This document shows positions 7,143 to 16,251 of a stretch of DNA of 64,000 nucleotides, one piece after another. The first letter of the stretch is position 1. Each line of letters begins with the position of its first letter. This DNA comes from a bacterium. GTDB taxonomy: Bacteria; Hinthialibacterota; Hinthialibacteria; Hinthialibacterales; Hinthialibacteraceae. The notes below the pieces were generated by a model that was given only the letters and a program-made list of their open reading frames with translations, had not been told where the DNA came from and did not search any database. Where the stretch lies: NCBI GenBank assembly GCA_016125385.1, contig WGLV01000005.1:62001-126000 (forward strand), in the 5' to 3' direction. A program made the translations under genes and the position numbers.

Positions 7143-9020
7143 TCAGTCGATATACTGACGATGCCATTCTTCCAGCATCAGCAGCGACCAGAGGTAATAA
7201 CCTCGGTCGCGTTTTTGTTCGTGTTCGTTCCAGAGGCGCTCGATGGCTTCGCGCCTGAAATAACCGCGCGACGCAAAGCGCTCGCCCAGCAGATAGTCTT
7301 TCGCCCACCCGCTCAGCTCTCCTAAAAACCACTCATGAATCGGGATTCCAAAGCCCATTTTGGGGAGGGTTAACAACTTTTCCGGGATGAGGTCACAGAT
7401 CGCTTTTTTGAAGATGTATTTTTTTTCTCCACCGCGAAGTTTGAGATCGATGGGGATGCGGGCGGTGAGTTCCATGAAGCGGTGGTCGAGCAACGGCGAG
7501 CGGCCTTCCATCGCGTGCGCCATGGTGGCGATATCCACTTTGGCCATCAGGTCTTCAGGCAGGTAGGAATGGAAATCGGCGAACAGGGCGCGTTCCAGAT
7601 CATCGCTCCCCGATCCAGTGGCGTCAAAAACCTGTTGCAGCCAGGCAAGCGGATCGACGCCCCCCACCCGAGCTCGAAACGCATCGCTGTACATTGGAGC
7701 GAAGCGTCCATAGTCGAAAAATCCGATCAGCATGAAATAAAACGGCAGCGGGTTGGATTGTAGAAGAGCCTGGCCCGCCTGAATCTTGCGGCCAAACGTG
7801 GCTGGAAGCATTCCCGCGGGAACAAGACGTGACAGCGATCCAAGACCGGTGGAACGCATGAGGCGCGTTTTATCGCGAAGCCGCTGGAAAATCGCGTAGC
7901 GCTCATAGCCCGCGAAGTTTTCATCGCCGCCGTCACCATTCAGCGCGACGGTGACGAATTTCCGGGCCATTTGAGCGAGATAGTACGTGGGTAAGGCCGA
8001 ACTGTCGCAATAGGGTTCTTCATACAAATTGACGAGCGTCTGAAAAATCTCGATCAGATTCCCGGGTTCAACCACGAACTCGTGATGCTCGGTCTGATAC
8101 ATTTCAGATACGAGACGCGCCTGAGGGAGTTCGTTGTATTTATCGACCTTGAATCCGATGGAAAAGGTCTTGAGCGGAGTCGATGACTCTTGCGCCGCCA
8201 AGGCGACGATCGCGCTGGAATCCAGCCCGCCGGAGAGGAAGACGCCCAGAGGCACGTCGCTGATCATGCGCAGGCGGACGGATTCACGCAGCGTATCGAG
8301 AATCGCGTCACGCCATTCGTCTTCCGAGCGTTCTTCTTTTTCCGCATAAGTGAGACGCCAGTACCGCTTGATGGAAAGTTCGCCGTTTTCGAGAAGCAGG
8401 TAATGCGCGGCGGGTAGTTTGTGGATTCCATCGAAGCCGGTATACGGCGGCGGGCAGTATCCGTAATTGATGTAGTGATGAATCGCCAGATCATCGACGC
8501 GGCGCGGGACGCCGGGATGGGTCAGGATCGCTTTCAATTCGGAAGCGAAAATGAAGCGCTTGCCATCGTAGAAATATTTGAAGGGCTTTTTGCCGATGCG
8601 GTCGCGCGCGGCGAACAGGCGCCGGCGACGTGCATCCCAGATGGCGAACGAGAACATACCGCGCAGATCTTCGAGGCAGTCGATTCCCTTCTCTTCATAC
8701 AGATGAAGGATGACTTCTGAATCGGTGTTGGAGACGAAACCGCGGCCTTTCGCCTGAAGACGTTCGCGGATGGACTGGAAGTTGTATATCTCCCCATTGA
8801 AGACCAGCGCCAGGCTTTTGTCATGATTGAACATGGGCTGGTTGCCGCAAGCGGAGAGGTCGATGATGGAAAGCCGACGATGGCCCAAACCGGCGGGTCC
8901 GCCGGTCCAGATTCCCTGGGCGTCGGGGCCGCGATGCGCAATACGTTTGGCCATGCGTTCCAACGCGGCGGCGTCCACCGGCTCGCCGTGGGTATGAACG
9001 ATTCCACAGATTCCACACAT
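7143..9020 (-). CDS. asnB: Glutamine-hydrolysing asparagine synthetase
   Basis: A 625-residue protein. It starts MCGICGIVHTHG: Cys2 is the N-terminal nucleophile of the class II glutaminase, followed by RHRGPDAQGIW-type and GHRRLSIIDLS signatures. The synthetase half has the PP-loop SGGLDSSAIVAL near residue 262, binding ATP to adenylate aspartate. Length fits the long AsnB form often found in polysaccharide clusters, where the enzyme may amidate a sugar or glycan precursor instead of free aspartate. It lies 49 bp downstream of a winged-helix regulator on the same strand. A classical Shine-Dalgarno is weak (GAG at about 14 nt). Confidence 0.93.
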   Translation of the reverse strand: MCGICGIVHTHGEPVDAAALERMAKRIAHRGPDAQGIWTGGPAGLGHRRLSIIDLSACGNQPMFNHDKSLALVFNGEIYNFQSIRERLQAKGRGFVSNTDSEVILHLYEEKGIDCLEDLRGMFSFAIWDARRRRLFAARDRIGKKPFKYFYDGKRFIFASELKAILTHPGVPRRVDDLAIHHYINYGYCPPPYTGFDGIHKLPAAHYLLLENGELSIKRYWRLTYAEKEERSEDEWRDAILDTLRESVRLRMISDVPLGVFLSGGLDSSAIVALAAQESSTPLKTFSIGFKVDKYNELPQARLVSEMYQTEHHEFVVEPGNLIEIFQTLVNLYEEPYCDSSALPTYYLAQMARKFVTVALNGDGGDENFAGYERYAIFQRLRDKTRLMRSTGLGSLSRLVPAGMLPATFGRKIQAGQALLQSNPLPFYFMLIGFFDYGRFAPMYSDAFRARVGGVDPLAWLQQVFDATGSGSDDLERALFADFHSYLPEDLMAKVDIATMAHAMEGRSPLLDHRFMELTARIPIDLKLRGGEKKYIFKKAICDLIPEKLLTLPKMGFGIPIHEWFLGELSGWAKDYLLGERFASRGYFRREAIERLWNEHEQKRDRGYYLWSLLMLEEWHRQYID

Positions 9021-9069
9021 GATTGGTTTTTACTCGGTCATCGAGGAGGAGGGCGACGAGAGTGGGAGG

Positions 9070-9660
9070 CTATTCAAGCGAGAAAAAGAGCATCCCGCGT
9101 TGATGGGCGATTTCTTTGAGTTCGGCGGTTTTTGAACTGGATTGTCCCTTGGATTTCAATTCAAGCAGCACGTCCGCCTGCGCGGGACCGCGCAGCCATT
9201 CGAGGTCGCGAATGACGTGATCGAGGCACTTCGCGCCTTCCGATCCGGGATCGACGATACCGGCGAGTTCCATGCCCAGTTCACGTATCGCGAGATAGGA
9301 CAGCTCAGCGACTTCACCGCTTCCATAGAAGATCACGCGGCGGCAGCCGTCGTGAGAAAGCGGCGCCAGAATGTCGCGGACCCGGGAGCGGACTTCCATA
9401 ATGTACTGATACGAGTATTCGAGAAATTCGTAGGTGAGGCGTGATTTTTCACGAATACCTGTGGGAGTCAGCAGGTATTTCAGCCGGCGGCGGTCAAGCT
9501 GTTTGGTTTTGACGTATCCCTTATAGATTACGCGCTTGAGATACGAATTCACCAAACCCACCGCGACGCCCAGCCGGGTAGCGAGGTCTTTCTGGGTCGT
9601 ATCGGGGCTTTCGTCAATCGCCTTGAGGAGGGTGAGGATCATCTGATCGTCACGGTCCAT
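9070..9660 (-). CDS. Winged-helix regulator with C-terminal Rossmann-like domain
   Basis: About 196 residues from the ATG at 9660. Residues 1-75 form a winged helix: TTQKDLATRLGVAVGLVNSYLKRVIYKGYVK then LLTPTGIREKSR. From about residue 105 a Rossmann-like half begins, CRRVIFYGSGEVAELSYLAI, followed by LAGIVDPG and LLEL strands, resembling CoA- or nucleotide-binding domains. It likely controls the adjacent asnB. The start is uncertain: the frame stays open to an ATG at 9795, but the added 45 residues look non-conserved and no clear ribosome binding site marks any candidate. A near-perfect inverted repeat lies upstream. Confidence 0.75.
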   Translation of the reverse strand: MDRDDQMILTLLKAIDESPDTTQKDLATRLGVAVGLVNSYLKRVIYKGYVKTKQLDRRRLKYLLTPTGIREKSRLTYEFLEYSYQYIMEVRSRVRDILAPLSHDGCRRVIFYGSGEVAELSYLAIRELGMELAGIVDPGSEGAKCLDHVIRDLEWLRGPAQADVLLELKSKGQSSSKTAELKEIAHQRGMLFFSLE

Positions 9661-9807
9661 GACGGTGTTATCTTTATCGTTCTGGTTTTCTTTATTCACG
9701 GTAGTTTTTTTGTGAGGGAGTAACGCCGGATTCGAGGCAGGCTTCGCCCCCGTCAGCGGACCGGAAAGGGCGCGAGGGGAGCAATCAAAATTCATACTAC
9801 ATATTTT

Positions 9808-9824
9808 GATATATACGTTATATC
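9808..9824. promoter_or_regulatory. Candidate operator upstream of the winged-helix gene
   Basis: Inverted repeat GATATA-TACGT-TATATC in an AT-rich stretch upstream of the winged-helix/asnB unit. Its position fits autoregulation by the winged-helix protein, but no binding data exist and the transcription start is unknown. Confidence 0.4.
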
Positions 9825-9863
9825 TACTGAAATGTCAAGCGGTTTTTCGTGATCGGTCATGAA

Positions 9864-9905
9864 AAACGAACGCCGGGAGGGTTCAAATTCAACCTCTCCC
9901 GGCGT
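9864..9905 (-). terminator. Rho-independent terminator of the PPC-repeat gene
   Basis: Stem AACGCCGGGAG / CTCCCGGCGTT (9869-9879 and 9895-9905). On the minus strand it is followed by CGTTTTTC. It begins 21 bp after the stop of the large secreted protein. Confidence 0.8.
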
Positions 9906-9926
9906 TAAACACTTTCGGGGATTTTC

Positions 9927-12900
9927 CTATTCGATCGCCAGATTGAACACGTCAGCCGTATAGGCTTCAGCCGGATCGAGCAGGAAGACTTCCAGTTTAT
10001 CCACCCAGACGGTCGCGGGTTCGGTCGCAACGGCGGAGGCCGCGATCTGGATGATGGGCGTAATGGAGATTTGAGGCGTTTCCATCGAACCCGTCTGGAT
10101 GTTGAGTTTCGGCGGATCAGCCGGGAACAGGGCGATTACGCGCTGAGGATGCTGACTGTAATCGACGGCGGTGGCCGGATTCGTGACAACCAGCGAGCCT
10201 TCAATGTCGAAGGTCTGGAAGTCGGCTTTCATACCCGCCAGATAGATCTGAACATCTTTCTGGTTGGCACGGCAGGTCATTCGAAGCAGGACGTGCTTGC
10301 CCTGAGTTTTTATGGCGGGCGCGCCAAAGAGGAAGGCGTATTCGAATTTTTCTCCCGCCGCGAAATTATACGGATTCACGGTGATTGCCAAGCCCTTCTT
10401 ATCCAGCGTTTTCGGAATGAAGGCGTCCATGAAGTTAATCAACTGAACCTGCCCGGGCGGATTTTGTTTGATCTCGCCCCATCCGCATGAGGCCAGATCG
10501 GTCTTGTCAAATTCATACACCATCGCGGGTTCCAATTTGGCTGGTGGTTGAGGCGTCGGCGTGGAGACGATAACCGGTACGGTTGGCGTCGGGATGGGCG
10601 TTGATACCGCTACCGTCGGCGTAGGAGTCGGCGCCTGCGGCGGCAGAGTTGGAGAAGGCGTCAACGTTGGCGATCCAGGAACCGGGGTGGGAGTCGGCGT
10701 GGGGATATCACCGTCGCCATAGGGGGTCAAAGTGATCGTCTTGCCCGCGCTCTCATTGCCGAATTTGTCGTAAACGGTCAGGCGCAGGGTAAGTGCGACT
10801 CCGGGCGTGACCTGATCAGAACGATAGTAAAACACGTTTCCGAGCTGCTGTTTTTCGCCATTGACATACAAGTTGTATCCGCCGCCGTCGGAGACGTCGG
10901 GGCTGATGGAGGGCGTCCAGAACAGGTGAATGTAATGCAGGCCCACGATGCCTTTGAAGTTTTCGACATCGGCGGGCGCGGTTGAATTGGTTTCTTCGAG
11001 TACCACGTTCAACGACGTTTTTTCGCCCGGTTTGATCTCGACGGTTCGAGTAATGGGGTAATACTTTGAGCCTTTGCTGAACGAGATCGGATAGTGGCCT
11101 GGAGGCAACGCGTCAAAGAGGTATTCACCCGCGAAGTCGGTTTGCGTGGATTGTCCAAAGACGCCTACGTTCACTTCGAAGATTTCGAGATTCTTCTTGT
11201 CGTAGACGATTCCTGACAATGAGCCGGTCGCGGAACCATCGGCCGAACCGATGCGCAGCGTGTAATCGCCGTACCCGCTATTGCGGACGCAATAGACGTA
11301 GTAATCACCCACCGGTAAGGTGACGTCTTTCTGCAACACCGTTGAACGGAAATAGATGCCATCGTTAAACAGGCGCTGCATGGTCTGAGCGTTATAGATC
11401 GCAACATCGGCCCAGAGAGTCGACTCGATCTGGTAACTGACCCGGTAGGATGCTTCAGTAGGCACGGAAAGCCGATACCAGTCGTAACTGTCGAAGGCCA
11501 GACGATTATTGAAGCCTAACGAACCTTGCGCGATCTGACCGAGGTTCAGCGCAGAGGCCACTGAGGTCATATCGTTCTGAGGGACGTCGGGGTAAGCGTT
11601 GGCTGTGAAACTCGCGCCCAGATGATAACAGCCGTAACCGGAATTCCGGTTCACAAGCAGGTAATACCGGCCCGGTTTCAGGTCAGCCGCGGTCATGGTC
11701 ACGGGGTCGAATTTAAAATACACGCCCGTGTTGATCACTTTTGTTCTGGCGTCGTCTTCATACAGATAGATGTCGAACCAGAGAGTGTTCTCGCTCTGAG
11801 CGTAAAGCGTCAGAGAACCTTCTTCCTGAAGATCGATGAAATACACATCGCCAGTATCGAGCCGGTAACCGCTGGTGAAACCAAGATGACCGGTCACCAT
11901 GTCATTTTTGAGCAACTGATTCGCATTGAACTGAAAATCATTGGGTTCAGCGTCGGTATTGTCGATGACGGTGTAATCGACATTCAACTCATAATTGCCG
12001 TAACCGGAATTGCGCGACACGTAGAGCAGGTATGAACCGGCTTTCATGTTGGGTTGAGTGAATGACGCGGAGACGGATGGATCTTTGAAATACAGACCGG
12101 TTTTCTGTAATTGTTTCCACTGGCTGGCCTGCTGGTCGACCAGGGCGACATCGAACCAGAGGGGGGCTTCGCCGGTGAAATCGACTCGCAAGGCGCCATC
12201 GCGCGGGAGGTTGATGCGGTAATAATCCATCACATCGGTCCAGCCGTTGCCTGAATACCCGAGGTGTCCATGAATGATCTGATCGACGCCCGGCAAGGGA
12301 GCGGTCTCAGACCAGATATCGTTTGATTCCGCATCATGATACAGCGCGGACTGATGAGTACTGGTAAAGCTGAGCGCACCTTCGCCGCTGAAATGGCTGA
12401 GCATGAAGACGTAATCGCCCGCGAGAATGTTGGGAATTTCGATCGTCACGCTTTCGTCTTTGAAATATAGGCCACCGTTCTTCAAGCGGGAGACGCCATC
12501 GGAATTATATATATTGGCTTCGAACCACAACGCGGCGACGCCCTGCACGGTAAATGAGATGCTTCCATCTTCGGGCACGTTGAACTTGTAGTAGGCGGTT
12601 TTGGAATCGTTGTTCAGAATAACGCCGGATACCTGTTGACCGAGAGTGTAAGATGCCGCGGGACCGGAATAGGGAACAACGGGATCGGCGTTGGCTAGCG
12701 AGGCGGTAAGCGTATACCCGCCAAAACGATCCTGCCGGTAGAGCTCGACGTAATATTTGCCCGCGGGGAGATTAAGAGTGATCTTGTTCTCGCCGGTTCC
12801 AGCCAGATAGCGATATTGAGCGTCAAAGACACTGCACGCGAGGTCCACGTTGTTACCAGCCGCCGTCGCGGCGTAATCCAATGTGAGTGCTCCGAATTCA

Positions 12901-13850
12901 TTCGTGGTGATGGAATAGAAATCGCGGTCATCCTGGAACTGTGAGCCGAAGTAACCAAGGCGCCCATTCACCGTCGCAGGAGATGACTTTGAAACCGTGA
13001 GCGGAACGGAACTGGTCTGTCGATTGTTGGGTTCGATGTCGGAGGCCGTCTGGCAGGGCCGGTGTTGTGAAGTCAGCGAGTAAGCGCCATACCCATCGAT
13101 GACATATACGCGGATGAAGTAGGTTCCCGCCGCAAGGTTGGAATAGACGATTTTTTCGGACTGGCCTTTTCCCTTTGCGTTGACTGACGCGATAGAATCG
13201 GTTCCAGTGGAATCAAAGAGAGCGAGATAGGCGTCAAGCGTGTCATCAGGGAATACGGTGACTTCGAGTTCGCCATCGTCAGGGACGCTGACGGTGAAAT
13301 AGTCATCGACGTCCGTATGCAATTGGCCGTGGAAACCGACGTTACCGACTGTCGAGCCGTTCGCCGCGATGGTATCGGCCTGGGATGGGGCGTCGTTAGG
13401 CTCGGCGTCAACCGATTCCGATTCGGAAAACCGCGCCTTGGCGGTATAGGTTCCCGAACCGGAAATCAGGTAGATCGCGCAATAATACTGACCCGCGCGG
13501 AGATTGGAATAGACGATGCCTTCGGTTGTTCCGGCGCCGCCGTCATTTTTAGAGGCGAGAACCGAATAGCCGTTGGAGTCGAGCAGTTCGACGCGAAGAT
13601 CGACCGCTGGATCAGGAACGACGCCGAAGGAGAAATATCCATTCTGCGGCAATGAAACCTGAAACACGTCGATCCAGTCAAATGGCGACTGGCTGCTTAG
13701 CGAACCGGCGTCATCGCCGGGCAACGATATCACACTCGCCGTGGCGACCGTATTATTGGGCTCGGTTTCCGAGAAAACCGGAAGGCTGGCGAATAAAATT
13801 GTGAGCAGAGAAAGGCAAGCGCAGGTTGACCATCGTAGCTTCCGAACCAT
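9927..13850 (-). CDS. Giant secreted protein with seven tandem PPC modules
   Basis: About 1307 residues from the ATG at 13850, which has GGGGGTG upstream; a GTG at 13874 is the alternative. A signal peptide (LSLLTILFASLPVFS) is followed by seven modules of roughly 110-130 residues of the pre-peptidase C-terminal (PPC) type. These are marked by EPNNTVA, EPNDAPS, EPNNRQT, ESNDIWSE and EPNDFQF starts and by closing Y-x-L-x-V-x-RNSGYG-x-Y sequences. Next come a carboxypeptidase-regulatory-like beta domain (SLSGIVYDKKNLEIFEV...), an FN3-like domain, a Thr/Pro linker (about residues 1070-1130) and a C-terminal beta domain of some 170 residues. No protease or other catalytic motif is seen, so it is probably structural or adhesive at the surface. 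It is monocistronic, with an AT-rich 222-bp leader region and its own terminator. Confidence 0.85.
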   Translation of the reverse strand: MVRKLRWSTCACLSLLTILFASLPVFSETEPNNTVATASVISLPGDDAGSLSSQSPFDWIDVFQVSLPQNGYFSFGVVPDPAVDLRVELLDSNGYSVLASKNDGGAGTTEGIVYSNLRAGQYYCAIYLISGSGTYTAKARFSESESVDAEPNDAPSQADTIAANGSTVGNVGFHGQLHTDVDDYFTVSVPDDGELEVTVFPDDTLDAYLALFDSTGTDSIASVNAKGKGQSEKIVYSNLAAGTYFIRVYVIDGYGAYSLTSQHRPCQTASDIEPNNRQTSSVPLTVSKSSPATVNGRLGYFGSQFQDDRDFYSITTNEFGALTLDYAATAAGNNVDLACSVFDAQYRYLAGTGENKITLNLPAGKYYVELYRQDRFGGYTLTASLANADPVVPYSGPAASYTLGQQVSGVILNNDSKTAYYKFNVPEDGSISFTVQGVAALWFEANIYNSDGVSRLKNGGLYFKDESVTIEIPNILAGDYVFMLSHFSGEGALSFTSTHQSALYHDAESNDIWSETAPLPGVDQIIHGHLGYSGNGWTDVMDYYRINLPRDGALRVDFTGEAPLWFDVALVDQQASQWKQLQKTGLYFKDPSVSASFTQPNMKAGSYLLYVSRNSGYGNYELNVDYTVIDNTDAEPNDFQFNANQLLKNDMVTGHLGFTSGYRLDTGDVYFIDLQEEGSLTLYAQSENTLWFDIYLYEDDARTKVINTGVYFKFDPVTMTAADLKPGRYYLLVNRNSGYGCYHLGASFTANAYPDVPQNDMTSVASALNLGQIAQGSLGFNNRLAFDSYDWYRLSVPTEASYRVSYQIESTLWADVAIYNAQTMQRLFNDGIYFRSTVLQKDVTLPVGDYYVYCVRNSGYGDYTLRIGSADGSATGSLSGIVYDKKNLEIFEVNVGVFGQSTQTDFAGEYLFDALPPGHYPISFSKGSKYYPITRTVEIKPGEKTSLNVVLEETNSTAPADVENFKGIVGLHYIHLFWTPSISPDVSDGGGYNLYVNGEKQQLGNVFYYRSDQVTPGVALTLRLTVYDKFGNESAGKTITLTPYGDGDIPTPTPTPVPGSPTLTPSPTLPPQAPTPTPTVAVSTPIPTPTVPVIVSTPTPQPPAKLEPAMVYEFDKTDLASCGWGEIKQNPPGQVQLINFMDAFIPKTLDKKGLAITVNPYNFAAGEKFEYAFLFGAPAIKTQGKHVLLRMTCRANQKDVQIYLAGMKADFQTFDIEGSLVVTNPATAVDYSQHPQRVIALFPADPPKLNIQTGSMETPQISITPIIQIAASAVATEPATVWVDKLEVFLLDPAEAYTADVFNLAIE

Positions 13851-14072
13851 TGTTTTGCACCCCCGTACAAACACGTTGCAGATATAGAATTGAGTTGTTA
13901 TTTCAGAACCATTTTAGTTTAAAATTAACCGGCGCTGATAATAAATTTTCCAAATAAAGGAAATAGTTTAGTAAAATTTTAAATGTTTATCTTATTTATC
14001 AATTAATATGTTTTCCATTTCCATCGGTGCTGAAAATTACGAAAAATTGATTTTTGCGGGTGCGAAAAAAAC

Positions 14073-15944
14073 TTACATTTGATCGAGATACGGTTTGAGA
14101 TCAGACGCTGTTTTTTCAAAAAGGCGTGAATGGATGCGCAGGCTATCAGCCAGATCGCGCATGAACTGGAGGTGGCGCTCCTGAGCACGGCGGCGTTCAT
14201 CGAGAGTCGCGGATGGAGAAAGGCGGGCGTCATCCTGCTTAGCGGTGAGCATTAAATAGGAACGCGGATGAAGCGATAGCGCCAGATTAACGAGCGCGAA
14301 ATCGTGGTGTAACGCACGTTGTGCGTTCATTAACAGGCGCTTCATCTCAGAGGGGAAAGCGGGATCGGAGGGATTGATACGCTCGACGCGTTTTTCAAGG
14401 CGGCGGATTTCAGTACGGATGCTTTCATAGCGCGCCGCCATTTGGGTGATCTGCGCTGACACCGATTCTGTATAACTGGAAAGACCAGGGCGGGCGGCGG
14501 CTTGGAGCCATTCTTTATTCAGAGGCGTTTGAGGAAGGTCATCGGCGATGTCTTCCAGCGGACGGAACGGACAACTTTCTATTGCGGCGCCATCGGGAGA
14601 AACGTTGACCGTCACGCCAGCGATATCTTTTATCAATTCGGTGAAGCCATCCAGATACAGTTTATACAAACCGTTGGTTTGAATGATGGAGCCATCGTTG
14701 GCCGGGACGTCGAGCAGTGGTTCCGTGTCGCGTTCGGGTTGATCGAGATCGTTCTGCATGGCGCCCGCCGCGTAGAACCGGCGGCCAGGGAATCCGAGGT
14801 CGTTTCCAATGAGGACGATGGGATTGCACCCCATCAAGCGGGCAAGATGGCAAGCGGCATGAGCGGTGGAGCCATACGAGATCAATTTTCCCAATGATGG
14901 AAGCGAAGTGAGGATGTCCCAGAACTGATTGGCGCCTCCACCATGGATCGACGCGGCGTGATCGTAGTAAAACGCGCGGCCTTCATATCGGAGGGGGATC
15001 GATGGATCGATCGCCGGAAAGGCAGCCAAGCAAGCGTTATGGTCTTCAACCCCTTCATAGTGACGCGCGTTCAGTTCAGTGAAATCGATGCTAACCACGA
15101 GGTCTGATTCGATTCCGTGTTTCATCAGGATGCGATGCGCGGTGTCAACCGCGATTAGCCAGACACGCGGCGCCAGTGTGCGAATCAGCGGGATGGCCCA
15201 TTCAAGCGACGGCCCCGGCGCGATTACGAAGGCGGGTTCATACACCGCCCGGTTCATCAGGCGCAGGATGGGGGCGCCGCGCAATACGGCAGGGAGATTG
15301 GCGAGAGAGTTTTTCAGAATGGTCTCGGCCTGCTCTTCCCACGTGCGGAATTTGAGTTTTTCCAATTGAATGGTCAGGGATAGTTCATGGCTGAAGCGCT
15401 GGATGTAATCGGGAAGCAGTTGTTTCGCGTAGGCGGGGACGGTCATCTGGACGCCCTGCGCTTGCAGACGATGCGCGGTGGGACCGGCGGCGATGCGTTG
15501 AACGGCTGCTTTTTCGGGGATGCCAACCGCGAAATGAACGCGAGGCGATTGAAACAGCGCGGTACAATCAAGCAGGTGAAGGGCCGCCTGAAAAAGATCG
15601 AGATGAGGCTCGACGATCCAGATCGCGGTTTCAGCGTCAGAGGCGTCGAACAGGGCCAGCGGATGATAGCCGGAACCAAAACCGAGCAAGACGACATGGC
15701 CGCCGGATGTGAAACCTGATCCCAGCGACTCGACCCAATGCGCGGCTTCGTCCCGAGGCGATTGAGGGTGATTGAGGGCGACCGGTTTCGTGCCATGCGT
15801 CACAACGCCGAGCAGTGGAGAGCCATCCCCCGCCCTGCCCGCGATGTAACGGCCGGACGGCGGCGCCGAGGCGATATGAAGCGCGAGATCAGGGTCGCGA
15901 GACCGCAGAGCCTTGAGATTGTTTTGCCAGGGGGAAGGCTGCAT
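14073..15944 (-). CDS. DUF115 / Maf-type (motility associated factor) glycosyltransferase
   Basis: A 623-residue cytoplasmic protein. The central MAF_flag10/DUF115 region runs from about residue 200 to 420: EPAFVIAPGPSLEWAI, VWLIAVDTAHRIL, DLVVSIDF, AFYYDHAASIHGGG and PIVLIGNDLGFPG. The N-terminal third contains GSGYHPLALFDA and IWIVEPHLDLF, the usual Maf N-domain. The C-terminal 130 residues are helical. Maf proteins transfer nonulosonic or other sugars to flagellin in several bacteria. The hook-filament junction genes flgK and flgL are 8-13 kb away on the same strand, and glycosyltransferases and a flippase are beside it, which fits surface or flagellar glycosylation. AAAGGA precedes the ATG at about 10 nt. 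Confidence 0.85.
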   Translation of the reverse strand: MQPSPWQNNLKALRSRDPDLALHIASAPPSGRYIAGRAGDGSPLLGVVTHGTKPVALNHPQSPRDEAAHWVESLGSGFTSGGHVVLLGFGSGYHPLALFDASDAETAIWIVEPHLDLFQAALHLLDCTALFQSPRVHFAVGIPEKAAVQRIAAGPTAHRLQAQGVQMTVPAYAKQLLPDYIQRFSHELSLTIQLEKLKFRTWEEQAETILKNSLANLPAVLRGAPILRLMNRAVYEPAFVIAPGPSLEWAIPLIRTLAPRVWLIAVDTAHRILMKHGIESDLVVSIDFTELNARHYEGVEDHNACLAAFPAIDPSIPLRYEGRAFYYDHAASIHGGGANQFWDILTSLPSLGKLISYGSTAHAACHLARLMGCNPIVLIGNDLGFPGRRFYAAGAMQNDLDQPERDTEPLLDVPANDGSIIQTNGLYKLYLDGFTELIKDIAGVTVNVSPDGAAIESCPFRPLEDIADDLPQTPLNKEWLQAAARPGLSSYTESVSAQITQMAARYESIRTEIRRLEKRVERINPSDPAFPSEMKRLLMNAQRALHHDFALVNLALSLHPRSYLMLTAKQDDARLSPSATLDERRRAQERHLQFMRDLADSLRIHSRLFEKTASDLKPYLDQM

Positions 15945-16041
15945 GCTAGCGGTTCCTTTCAGAATACCGGCGAGCCTTCATCTTAACGAAAAGTGTATCC
16001 GGCGCCAAACTTTCGTTCGAACTCAGCGTAGCGAAAGTCTG

Positions 16042-16251
16042 TTATTTCATGTGTTTTTCAACTATTGGTTCAAGGTCCAAACCCATCCCGATCTTGATCA
16101 TGGCAAACGTGAATAATTCAAAATCCGTATCGCTCGGCGTTTGGATGAAATCGGTGTAGGCTTTGGAGCGAACTTCACCCACTGAAATGAGATCATGCGC
16201 ATACTGATCATTGATAAAACGGCGGGATTGGAATCCTCGCACGAACGCCAT
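16042..16251 (-). CDS. Possible small hypothetical protein (doubtful)
   Basis: A short frame whose last 46 codons (from a GTG at 16182) read like protein: VGEVRSKAYTDF, then FELFTFAMIKIGMGLDLEP, ending in VEKHMK. No ribosome binding site is visible. The longer form overlaps the start of the GT4 gene on the other strand. It could be a small gene, a remnant or chance. No family is recognised. Confidence 0.2.
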   Translation of the reverse strand: MAFVRGFQSRRFINDQYAHDLISVGEVRSKAYTDFIQTPSDTDFELFTFAMIKIGMGLDLEPIVEKHMK

